In this document: positions 1 to 10,387 of the stretch, piece by piece | Position numbering within the stretch: the stretch's first letter is position 1 | Layout: every line of letters starts with the position of its first letter | The notes under the pieces: generated by a model | Database searches by the model: none | Seen by the model: only the letters and a program-made list of their open reading frames with translations | Told to the model about the DNA's origin: nothing | Made by a program: the position numbers and the translations under genes | Assembly: GCA_025766275.1 (NCBI GenBank) | Contig: JAFKAC010000004.1 | Span: 806,001 to 870,000 of the forward strand | Origin: Lactarius indigo | Lineage: Eukaryota; Basidiomycota; Agaricomycetes; Russulales; Russulaceae | Reading direction: 5' to 3' | DNA length: 64,000 nt

Positions 1-1965
1 CTGCAATATCAGGTCCTTCACTTCGTCAGGTGCGTTGGCGACCCCAGTGAGCCATTCTTTGGCTCGTTCTTCTGCGGTTTTGCTAGTTGAAGCGGCCTGT
101 ATCTGAGCCGGTGGGGTTTCTTGTGCGTAATAATCTGTTTCCGCTGTGCGAACGGTAGATGGTCCGGCACTTTGCGGCTGCCATTGCCGGGGTTGTCTGG
201 GATGGGGGCAATGTCGTGAGAGATGGCCCGGCGTGTTACAGTTGTAGCACAACACCGTCCTTAGGTCTCGTCTTGACCCCCCTCTTCCTCGCCCCCTCAC
301 TCCGGGTCCTCCTCTTGGTGGAAAGGGAGGTAGGCCTGTATAAGGCGGTTTTCCGTAGTCGATTTCTTCCGATCCTGCTAACCTTGCTTTTGTTCGATCT
401 GCGGAGGTATCCATTGCCCAAGGATTTGCGAGGTTTTGGGGAACGGTCCACCCAGCGTTACCCCCCTTCTTCGGCTTGGTGTCTTTATACTCATCCACCC
501 GAGCTCGGACGTGGATGTAGTTGCGTTGTCGGCGGAGTGTTGCCCGCTTCCATTCGTCAAATGTTTCCGGTTCGTCCAGATCGTACGTCTTTTCGTATAG
601 CTTCTTTGGTAATCCCTTGGTGAACAAATCGATGGTCTGGGGGTCGTTAAGTCGGTATCCCGCTTTCCTAGCGGCTTCTTCAAATTCGTTGACGTATTTG
701 TCGATATCCCCGTCGACCATCTTGAGTCCCTTCCTTAGAAGCGCTTGAGCTTGTTCTCGCTCGAGGGTGTTAACGAACCTTTGGTTGAACCCTTCTGCTA
801 CTGCATTCCACAGATCCCTCGTATGTTGGTCTATTCCTCGTTGTATTTGACGGTTAAGCCACTTGAGGTACGAGAGCACCCATTCGCTGACGGATACCCC
901 TTTTATGTAGGACAAGAATAGGAGACTTCTTCGGTAGTCGTTGCGCATGACCGAGGTATCGAGGTTCATTCCCCAGTACACGTGCCATTGCGTGAGGAAG
1001 GAGTCGACTTTAGTGCGGTCTCCATCAAAAATTGTGGGAGGTTCACCGGTCAGTTTCTCGTGTCCGTGTCCTCCTCCTCCTCCGCCTCCTGGTGGTCCTC
1101 CACCTCCGTCTCTGTCTGGAGGTCCTCCTCCTGGTGGGTTGTTTGGGAGGTCGGGTGGGTTTCCCCCTCCTCCGGGGCGTCGAGGGAAGTCTCCTCCTGG
1201 CGGTCCTCCCCATCCTGGCGGAGGGTCCAGTGATAGCCCTCGTTGTCGTCCGTTCCCCGACGGGGGATCCCCTTGATCGGGTCCAATAGCCCGAAAGATG
1301 GCTGCGTCGTCTGCAGTCATGCGATGCCCTGTTTCTGGATTAATGGGCATGAGGTTACGTTGTGATTCTTGTCTGATTGCTTCCACCGCTTCTCGCGCTG
1401 CTTGCTCCCTCACTTGTATAATTTCCTCGGCCGTCATGGTTGTAGTTGCCATTTCTGCTGCCGGTGATCGTACGTGAATGACTTCTGGCTGATCTGAAAT
1501 ATGGAGAGACTCAGCTTGTTGGATGGTGTATTGCTCGATAGGCCCGACGCTCGCCGGTCGATTCTCTTCACTTTGCTCGTCCTCTTCAGTTTCCTCACTG
1601 ACCGCCTCTCCAGTAGAGTGTTCTCGTAGCTGGCCGTCAATGGGCCCCCAGTCAGCTCTTGAATTGAGCTCGCGTGCGTCGATATCGCACTGGTATTGCC
1701 TCCCCGCGGGTCTGATAACGTCCCAGCGGTGGTCTATAGGATTCCACGTAATTTCTACCCAACACAGGTGGTCGAAATTGAACTCAACGGGTCTGAACCT
1801 TGTGGGTCCGTTGAACTCCACAAAGTATCCGGTTTCGTCTCCTCGGTCCCTCCACCTGGCTGCTCCTAAGAATCGGGTTGGTACGTTGCGATCTCCTCTT
1901 CGTTCTAGATAATAAGGACGAAAATTCGTCCACTGGTCCCTAGTATTGACAGTCGCCACAATGAG
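1..1965 (-). CDS. Ty3/gypsy retrotransposon Gag polyprotein, partial
   Basis: The minus strand is open from the stop at 1966-1968 to the left edge. It reads as a gypsy Gag: an N-terminal region with motifs such as NTRDQWTNFRPYYLERR, a Gly/Pro-rich linker (about 1050-1290), a capsid-like core (FDGDRTKVDSFLTQWHVYW, then LWNAVAEGFNQRFV and DIDKYVNEFEEAARKAGYR), and one CCHC knuckle, CYNCNTPGHLSRHC, at about 208-249. Gag packages element RNA into cytoplasmic particles. The expected start near 1959 has no ATG: the frame there reads ATT-GTG-GCG. The first in-frame ATG is at 1452, downstream of the conserved N-terminus, so either a non-AUG start is used or the start has been lost. Protease and polymerase would lie to the left, outside the window. 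The family call is firm; whether this copy is active is unknown. Confidence 0.9.
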
Positions 1966-1967
1966 TT

Positions 1968-1978
1968 ATCTTGGTCTT
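1968..1978 (-). promoter_or_regulatory. Self-priming-type primer-binding site
   Basis: Two bases inside the LTR edge the minus strand reads AAGACCAAGAT. This is exactly complementary to ATCTTGGTCTT in the LTR on the same strand (2185-2175), about 34 bases below the TATA-like box, where transcription should start. An 11-nt match between RNA 5' end and PBS is the arrangement known from Tf1/Sushi-type self-primed gypsy elements, which replace a tRNA primer with the transcript's own 5' end. Confidence 0.6.
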
Positions 1979-1980
1979 AA

Positions 1981-2388
1981 TGTAACGCCGTCACGACGTT
2001 AGCTCGACTTGAGCTTCGATAAGGCGACTTCTGTGACTTAGCTAATCACGCACGATGGCGTATGGCACGAAGGCAGGCTCCAGATGTTCGAAGACACTGG
2101 CGAATATAGGCGGCTTCCCTTCACAGGTGAAGCGAGTGTTTCAGAAGAGGAGAGACAAGAAGTGACGATTGAAGAAGACCAAGATGGCGTGTCTTGGTCT
2201 TCCGCAGCTACCTTAAATACAAGAAAAGCAGGCTTTCAAGCGCTGCTATGAGTCATCGTATTGTAGCATCCAACGTATCGCGTAAGTACCGCAATCCAAG
2301 TACTACTACTACCTGTACTAGGATCGAGTCATCCTTCAACTCCTAACTCCTATCGTAAACCCCGAGTCCATGACTAATATACCTTACA
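1981..2388 (-). repeat. Probable 5' LTR of the gypsy element
   Basis: The segment next to gag begins TGTAA at 1981 and ends TTACA at 2388 on the plus strand, giving 5-bp inverted ends and about 408 bp. On the minus strand it contains a TATA-like TATTTAA (2219-2213) and lies directly upstream of the primer-binding site and gag, as a 5' LTR should. The inner edge is well supported by the PBS. The outer edge is inferred only from the TTACA match, because the partner LTR is outside the window. The next candidate ACA end is near 2511. Confidence 0.6.
2213..2219 (-). promoter_or_regulatory. LTR TATA-like box
   Basis: The minus-strand sequence TATTTAA lies in CTTGTATTTAAGG, about 30 bases upstream of the predicted RNA start at about 2185. 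It divides the LTR into a U3 of about 200 bp and an R-U5 of about 205 bp. Position and spacing are the only evidence. Confidence 0.45.
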
Positions 2389-4818
2389 GCCGTAGCCACA
2401 ACCGGTACAGTAAGGGTTCAATGCGGACAATCGTAACACGTACACAGCACAGCCATACTGTATAGGTCCGAAAACTTACCTCCGGGATTGCTAATGGTGC
2501 AACAGGAGTGCCTAGACAGTCATCTGACGGTGGATGAGACCATGGGACAAAAACAAAGCGCAAAAAAGCTTACCTTGGCTTGGGGACTCGGGACAAGAGC
2601 CAAGCCCAGGCAGAGGGCTAAACTAAGCCCGGGCGCGGCTCGAGCTCAAGCCTTAGCTTGACGCACATCCAGTAGGCGTGTGATACCTGGACCAAGCAGT
2701 GGTGGTGGTAGGGAAGAGGGCGGGAGCCAAACCAGCGGATAGTGCGGGGAGGGGGCGAGGGTGATGAGAGCAAGGGGGATGCGACCAAGTTGGTGAACGC
2801 AAGCAAGTAGAACCGTCCAACAGACGCCCTCCACCCGTACTGGGCCCGCCTGCAGAAAAGGCGGAGAAGGGCAGCTAGTACCGTAGAGTCATCTGTGAAT
2901 ACGTGCATCTGCGTGAGTGGTGACGGAAGAAGAGGGGGGGAGATGAACTCACTCCCAACTTGGTGCCGCTGCACCAAGTTCACCATCACCACCTTGCTGC
3001 CATTGTCGTGGTTGTATCCTTACGTCACCTACTGCCATCATCGTTGCTTGCGGCCAACGGTAACACATACTCCGCCGCAGCTGTACCGTTATCGTTTCAC
3101 CATTGTTATGGGCGTGCAGGTAACCTTGTCCCCAGGCAATCGGTGGTGGCAGTGGCATGGTTTGGGGACCACAAGGGGCTGGGCTTCAGTAGTGGCGTCA
3201 GCAATGGCAGGTGTTACGCCAATATGGCTGTGGAGGCAGGGTAGCTGGGTGAGCAGTTGGAGGGACTTATGGCCAATACTGGTGACGTGGTGGTGACAAA
3301 GTCGGCAGCATCAGGGGAGGATGGAATTGGCGGTGAACGGCTGCATTGGTGGAGTGTGGTGTCACCACGGCTGTGTGACAGGGGTTAGTATGTTGTAGGG
3401 TTACGTAGAATAGAACTTATGTTTTTTTTTTTCTTTTTTTCCCTTTTGAGGGTCGCACGTTCAGCTTTAAGTGCAGAGGCAGCATCCTGCCTCAGTGGTC
3501 AGTATGGGGGAGGCTGTTAGGACGTTGACCTTGCCACTTCAAATGTATTAGTAGACTCGGAGCAGAGGTGGGGATGGCAGCTGAACTGGTGACCGGTGAA
3601 CGTTGAACGTTGAACCGGAGAAGACTCAGCAAAGGGGGGGATCCTGGGGGATGCAAAAGCATCGACGTGGACGGGATTTTTTTTTGTTTGTTTGTTGTTG
3701 TCAAGGAACGGGAAAAAACTTCCCATGTCTGGACAAAACAAGACAAAACAACGGATGAACTTTTTGCTAAGTCCAACAGCCAGTGCTCGCCAGAGGACCA
3801 CACACGGACGCAGAATTGAAGTCAACTAGCCACGCTGGCGCCTCTTTGTGGGGTCGTGCTCACCATCTTCCTGCTATCGTAGATCGTGCGATGGCCCATT
3901 GGCCTTCCACTCAGTATCTGAATCTTGATCGAACCAGGCGCTAAAAAAACCTCCGGCGATGTCTGACTCCAATACAATAGGAAACACTTTCGTTCTCGTT
4001 CTCGTTCGCCCACCGACATCAAGCAATCGAAACAGCAGAAGCGTGCCAACACGGGTGTGGTGTCCCAACCCGATAACCTCCGCCTCACATCCGTGGTTCC
4101 CCAGCTCCTCCTCCACGGCTGTGACCCCTCCATCCGTCCACATTCATATCCGATGCCTCATCGTCACTCAGGATGCGTTAATCATCATCATCAGTGAAGA
4201 TGGCACTCACATTAGCGAGATCTGCGAGAAGAGTGGGGCCAACGACCTTTAAGCGACAATGATGACCACAACAAGGTGACAACGAAGACAAAGATGACTA
4301 CAGTAGCATACTAGTTACCCCGGGGGTCACCCAAAGGCATGATTTATGGCTATGAGGTTTTCCGTATCTATAGTGTACATTTATTGCCCTACTTTGGACA
4401 ACTTGAGGACTCCGAAGTGAAATACTGTACATCAGTATTGGAATTATGCCGCAGCTTTTACATAAATCCGTTTAGTAGCCGAGACATCTGTCTCATATGT
4501 TTGTAGATAATTAGCATTACTAGTATGTTACCACCCGTGCAAAGGCGCTCATGATTATCAGCTCTTAGCGTGAATTATTCGCGCATTATCTCTATTACTC
4601 AGGGTATTAATAAATTAGGGGCGCTTAACCTTCGCTAGCGCGGGAGGTTTTTCCTGATGGTAGATATCCGTCGTCGTCACAGCCAAGACAATCCGATCAT
4701 TGACTCGGATCTGATCCAAGTCTGGCTTACAAGCGAATACCCTAGAGAAGGTACATATTCTCCGCGCAGTGCTTGCACTACTCGCTAACGGTGCCTTGTC
4801 CGGTTGTCCCGACAAGTG
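2389..4818. other. Gene-poor region with a diverged duplicate elsewhere in the window
   Basis: I recognise no gene here. The small open frames show no domain or splice pattern. About 2985-3070 (ACCTTGCTGCCATTG...CGTTGCTTGCGG) and the following T-rich tract at 3421-3445 resemble about 23760-24290 in the same order, so this is an old duplicated non-coding segment. A short CTCGTT repeat occurs near 3985. Confidence 0.4.
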
Positions 4819-6493
4819 ATGATTAAACTTCCCGACGATGTGCTTCTGGAAATATTCCGTCATTACCTGTTTGCCTCCAAGTCTCCGCAAGTTTGGTCTA
4901 CGCTCACACACGTATGCCGAAGGTGGCGACAAATCGTACTGGGATCACCTCTGAGCCTACGTCTTCGGCTCTACTGTACGTATGGGACGCCTGTCTTGAA
5001 GAGTCTAGATTTTTGGCCACCCTTCCCTCTTGTCGTGGATTACGGAGGATCTCCCATGCTCGATCCCCCGGCTCCTGAGGACGAGGAGAATATCATAGCC
5101 GCACTCAAGCAGTTTGATCGTGTTAACTCCATCAGCCTTACCCTCACAAAATCGCTCCTAGAGAAGCTTTCTGCGACCACTGGACCATCACCGATACTAC
5201 AAGAGCTTGTTCTTCTGTCGCAAGATAATGTTCAGCTGACCCTTCCCAATGCTTCTTTGTGTGGCCCACGCCTCCGCACTCTACACTTGACTAGGATCGT
5301 CATTCCTACACTCCCGCGGCTCCTTTCTCTTTCCACGAGTCTCGTAGATCTTCAGCTCCACGAAATCCCTAATGTTGGGCATCTGTCTCCAGATGCATTC
5401 GTCAATGCCCTGTCCGAGATGACCCAACTCGAAACACTTTCACTTCATTTTCTTACCTTCCCCCCTCGTCGAAACGACCTCTACTTTCCTCCACAGTCGA
5501 GGGAACGCACTGTCCTCCCCGCTCTCACGTGCCTCAAATATAGAGGAACTAGCAAGTATCTGGACTGCTTAGTGGCTATAATTGACGCGCCTCGTCTCGG
5601 CGATATTGGTATCACATTCTTTAACCAACCCACGATAGATGCTTCGCAACTTGGCCGATTCATCGAGCGGACAGAAATGCAGATGTCATTCAGTCGAGCA
5701 GACGTTCAAACTTCCGCGCATACCATTTCCATCTGCTGTTCCAAGCCAGGGGCTCATACACTCGCACAGCTCGGATTGCAAATATCGTGCGAGCAGCCAG
5801 ACTGGCAGTTGTCCTTGATGGCTCAAATTTGCAACCAATTTTCCACTTCCCTATCCCATGTAAAAGATTTAGGCATCAACTCGATCCAATCACTAAGTGA
5901 GGAAGACGAAGTGGGTGGTGAGCAATGGCCAGACCTTATTCGCGCATTTGGTGGAGCAGAAGACTTTCGCGTAGCCGGCGCACATGCGACGAACATCTTG
6001 CGTACTCTGTGCACAGCCGACGGGGGGGACGAAACCGACACAACTGTGCTCCCGGCCTTGCGCAATCTTCGTTTACAAGAGCGTATGCCTATATCCAAGC
6101 CGTTGTGGGATGCTGCACAGTCATTCATTTCCTCGCGACGGTCCTCTGGCCGTCCCGTAGAGGTTGATCCACCTTCACAAAGTCGGTCATTCACAAGGCT
6201 ACGCCCATTCCGAGAACTGACTATGAAACCCGTAATTCCAGTGGACCTGCCCGCATATTCTTGTAGGTTACCCGGGTGTCACGCTCGCGTGAAAAGTGAT
6301 GTAGTGGAACGATGGGGTGGGTTCTGCAGTGTTACCCATATGCGGTAAGTGATTCTTTCACGTTGGCGAACTTTGTACTAATTCGTCGATCAGGATGGCA
6401 ATCCATGATGGCATAGCGACGCAATGTCCCAAGTGCCAGCAGGTTTGTCCTGAGGGACAAAAATATTGCAGTGCACGGTGTGCCAACGAGTGA
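4819..6493 (+). CDS. F-box/leucine-rich protein fused to a P-family cysteine module (P1)
   Basis: Two exons, 4819-6344 and 6394-6493, with GT...AG. The N-terminus LPDDVLLEIFRHYL...WSTLTHVCRRWRQIVLGSP is an F-box; F-box proteins bind Skp1 and present targets to an SCF ubiquitin ligase. The middle (about residues 60-440) is the long leucine-rich region typical of Agaricomycete F-box families (CTYGTPVLKSLDFWP, APEDEENIIAALKQFDRV). The last 90 or so residues differ: CRLPGCHARVKSDVVERWGGFC..H, then after the intron CPKCQQVCPEGQKYCSARC. The same module ends the P-family proteins further right, and the 3' flank also matches P4. An in-frame stop at 4786 precedes the ATG, so 4819 is the start unless an upstream exon exists. 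The F-box call is strong. Fusion by recombination near 6178 is inference. Confidence 0.85.
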
Positions 6494-8393
6494 GCGTGAG
6501 GCACAGCCAGACTCTCATGCTGACACTCGGCGACGGTCCGACTACATTCTACGCTTTCACCTGTACTTATACGACGACATCCCGACCCACATTCATACTA
6601 TCTATTCGTTACTCAATCTCGAGAGGAACTTGAATTTCGCGTGAAAGAAGCGCGAGAGTACGTTGCGCGGCCTGAGCAACCAGAGATTGTAACAACAGGA
6701 CAAAGCCCAGTGACATTGCAACCAGCTGTGTGTAATAACCTCTTCCGGGTCTTCGATGCAGGCCGTCAAAGTAGCTGCCGATGCTTTCTTTAGCCACCGT
6801 ATCATTTGAGGGGAGTGATCACGCGAACGGCACGGCAGATTACGCACGCCTGCGATTCACCTGTCCCTCTGCAGTTGCGGACCCCTCAGGCTGCAGTTTG
6901 ACGGAGACAATTATGATTACTAATGACCTATTGACAAAAGTACACATGGACTCCTGTGCATCGCTGGGTTGTAGGAATGGTACTTGTAGCACGTGTAGTA
7001 TTTTCTGCAACCCAGAGTACTCTTTATTCGAGCTGCAGAGGTATTGGATACTGAAGGCCGTGACTTGAGATTCGATTCACCGACGGGGGAGCGTAAACGA
7101 AGTACCATGGAGTGAGACCCCAAGGTCGAGACCCAGACCGGGCAGATGTTCTAGAAGTACCCACAGACAGACGCAGAACGAGCGTGGCCCTGGGTTGATG
7201 CATCGCGGAGAGTGAGAGTTTTTCTTCAGCTATGACTTGTTTCTCCGGCACCGCCATGATGGCTACAGTTCTTGTGCCCAGAGGAGAGTGGGAAATGGGA
7301 GCTATACAATCGCCGATGACTGTATTGTATGATTATTCTTAACGCCGACAACTCCAGATGCGCCGAATCGCCGGACGATGGCAGCGTCTAAAAGATTCCG
7401 AGGTTTGCATGTTGCAGCAGCGTGTGTTCAATGCGAACCGGTCGTATCGTGAAATACCCAGGCGGAACACGTTGAAAGGCGTACACGTTGTCGCCCGCGG
7501 CGCCACTGTACAGTGTCCGCGCATGACGGGATCAATGCACGAGGACGAACATGTTGCCTTTATCTGACCAATGGACTGAGGGCACAGCGAATACAGCGCG
7601 CGACAAGCGCGATGCGATGACCTTAGGCGGAACCTATGAATTGTCTAAGCGAATTTCCAGGGCAAAAGAGCGGCGAGAAGGGGTAATACTCTTATTGCAC
7701 CCGGATAGAGTTCCCGTCCCCCGAATAGGTACGGGGATGTGGGGGGGGTGGATGGAGTAATGGGGAGATGATCGATCATAAAAGCGCTGGGGCCGCTGAT
7801 AGGTGCTGTACTGAACTGTATACCTTCTATCCTGAGCAATGTATGTGCGAGGAGCTCGGCGCTCATCCGGAAATTTGGGACCCCGAAATCCTACTGCCTA
7901 CACTACGCGTTTTGGAGAGCACGGTCGATGTTTTGAAAGGTCAAAAGGAGACCTGAAGTACGTTAAGAGTAGTATCGCGCGCTCGAATAACAAGTTGGGT
8001 CTAACCAAAAGCCCGCGACGGTATATACTTACTATAAGCGGAATCATGCAAAGGGATTTCCCATGCTAAGTACTGTAAGTTGTTATCGCAAGTGGGCGGG
8101 GAAGTAACGATACAGTAAAGTGTGAACAGGAGGTTGGTTGTGAGGGCAAAATACAACACGTGGTCACAGCAACGCCCCTGGAACCTGGCTGAAGAGACAA
8201 ATACTGAGGACACAGCCTAACATGTTGTTCATAGACTGTTAAATTGACAATGTTGTACTCCCCAAATATCGTACATGAGAGATTGATCAAAAAGGCAATG
8301 CAAATCGACTGTGAAGGACGGCGGCTTGGAGTACAAAAGGAAAGATTTGGTCGCCCCGTTTGAACCGCAGCCCATATTGCTCGAGAAACCATC
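6494..8393. other. 3' flank shared with P family, then no recognised gene
   Basis: About 6600-6700 (TATTCGTTACTCAA...GAGGAACTTGAAT) matches the 3' flanks at about 12590 and 26725, so it belongs to the P-family 3' region. From 6800 to 8390 I see no supported gene; short frames lack any domain or splice logic. Confidence 0.4.
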
Positions 8394-9641
8394 ATGATGA
8401 CAGTTTTGCAAATGGTGAGTCCATCCTGCGTGGTGGTTTTGGTCCCGATTTCTGACTCTGGGAAATTAGTTCACTTGGAGTTCAAAGAAAAAAGAAGAGA
8501 GAAAGCGATATGCTCCGGCACTGGGGCTTCCAAAGCAAACATCGCCCGGAACCGGACATCCTCCTCCAAGTGCCGAACCTACAGCGCGGCGACAACCGTC
8601 CGGACCCCAGCCTCAAGGAACATACCCCAACTGGGGAAGCGATCCCATTCCGCTGGTCGCCCCGCCAGAAACCCAAGACGACGAGTAAGACGAACCCGCG
8701 TTGTCCAACATTTCTTGCCTCATACTGTTTACTTTAAAGACAAGTGGCTTGGTTCACTGCTATCGACCAAGACAACAGCGGACAAGTATCCGCTGAAGAA
8801 CTTCGTCGGTGTGATTTCCTTCCCCTCCTGAACGAAGACTGAATGACTGCGCAGAGAGCGCGCTTATAAATGGATATGGTGGAAAACGTATGGGTTTTTG
8901 TTTTCAATTCAGGGGTCATGTTCGGATTATCCCTCACGCCGACGTAGGATTTTCCACTCAGACTGTGAAATACTTGATGAGCGTTTTCGTACGTGCTCTT
9001 ACATCAAGATCATCATCCCGGAAATTGATCTTGTGCAGGACCTGGATGGCAGTGGGGAAATTGGGATTGAGGAAGTGGGTCACCCTTTATTCATGACAGT
9101 TAGCTCATCCAACGTGCCCAGTTCAAGCCCCTATGGGATTATGTCAAGGTAAAGTATCACTTGCGCCAATTTTGCGTCTTTTAAAACCCCTCGGTCGCAG
9201 CAATGGCGAGAAATGTTCGAGTCCTTTGACTACAATCAAGACGGCATCATAGACGCCACTGAGCTCTCAAACGCCCTCAGCCATTACAAGTAGGTCCTTT
9301 GTTTCTTTTGACGTGGTTGTCCTTCATATCTGAGAAACTCGTGCCTCACAACAGCCTCCAAGTCGGCCCGCCCGTCATTAATTTCCTAGTGCACAAATAT
9401 GGTGCGTTGCGACTATCTTTGTCCTGCCCTACTGTGATAGGAACGCGCCTCGGACCCAACAGGGACGCAACCCGCTAATGGCCAAAATGGCCCACTGCAG
9501 ATTGAACTGGATCGTTTCGTTTGTGCGTGCGTTGTCGTGCAACAGATGTGTGCGCTGTACGACCGCTGCGGGGCTGGCCGGGCCGGATCGATGGAAGTCA
9601 ACCGAGACGAGTTCCTCCTCGCGATTTTGCGGCTTCCATGA
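8394..9641 (+). CDS. Penta-EF-hand calcium-binding protein, copy 1
   Basis: A multi-exon model: a short first exon (MMTVLQM), then a Pro/Gly/Gln-rich N-terminus (GTGHPPPSAEPTARRQPSG), then EF-hands. EF1 is DQDNSGQVSAEEL near 8765. A spliced helix reads TVKYLMSVF. EF3 is DLDGSGEIGIEE near 9041, followed by FKPLWDYVK and QWREMFESFDYNQDGIIDATEL. The C-terminal pair ends ELDRFVCACVVVQQMCALYDRC...FLLAILRLP. Helix order and the Pro-rich leader fit peflin/ALG-2-type proteins, which dimerise through EF5 and bind membranes or partners when Ca2+ is present. Introns are about 50-70 bases. It is tandem with copy 2 and shares its exon structure. Exact splice points in the EF2 exon and in the loop before the last exon are my reading. 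No disabling change seen. Confidence 0.85.
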
Positions 9642-10387
9642 ATAGATCGATTTGCCCCTGACAAAAATCAAAACGATGGCACATGGGCTATGTCCTACTT
9701 CACCGCCTCGTCCACGGGATGGCAGATGGTGCAGATGGCGTGGGCTGGCGGGTACACAGCCCTTGTCTTCCAAGTGGTGTACGAGAGCGATTCGTGGCTG
9801 GGGCGCTTCCTGGACTGCATGTTCACCGCGTTTCTCCGAAATGTACGTTTGAGGCTCGAAATGACAGATAATTATTACGTCCAATCTGTCACAAGAGGGA
9901 GGGAAGACGGACTATTAATAGATTTGCTTAACTTATTATTAGCCATGCGGTGTGCACATCAATCCGAGCATCAATCTGAAAATAACTGCGCCCCAGTTCA
10001 GTGGGGTAGACAGGTGTTCGCGGCGCAAATGAAGTCCGTCGCAGCGAAGGAGGTCGAAATAAGGTCAAGGCAAAATACAGTTGTTACGAGGTCAACATAA
10101 TAAAGGGCGGTGCCTCGGGCATTGCCGCGCTACCCAACTGGGGGAGGCTATACGCATCGCCGTCTAGATTGCTCGGAAATGCGATGTTCGTCGAATCCGT
10201 CCGTGGCGATTGTTTTTTCCAGTGTGATACTCAGGAGTCACTCCGTAAAATTTCCCATAAAACGCGACGGGCGGCTTCTCCACGCGACTGATAATCTACA
10301 TCCCTACCGTCATCTTCTTGCCTCCGCGACTTTCCTTATTCTCCTTCTCACTCCATTTCCATCGCCCTACCTCTGAACCTAAGAACG
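9642..10387. other. Intergenic region between the two PEF genes
   Basis: 3' flank of PEF copy 1 and 5' flank of copy 2. CT-rich sequence (about 10320-10370) precedes the copy 2 start, common upstream of fungal genes. No supported gene. Confidence 0.4.

Noticed and set aside
941..1276. Plus-strand Pro/Gly-rich ORF (PPPPPPPGGPPPP)
   Set aside because: It is the antisense of the Gly/Pro-rich linker of Gag; the minus-strand reading is continuous with the capsid and zinc knuckle.
2895..3296. 133-residue plus-strand ORF
   Set aside because: Lies in a duplicated non-coding stretch; the paralogous region near 24 kb does not keep the frame.
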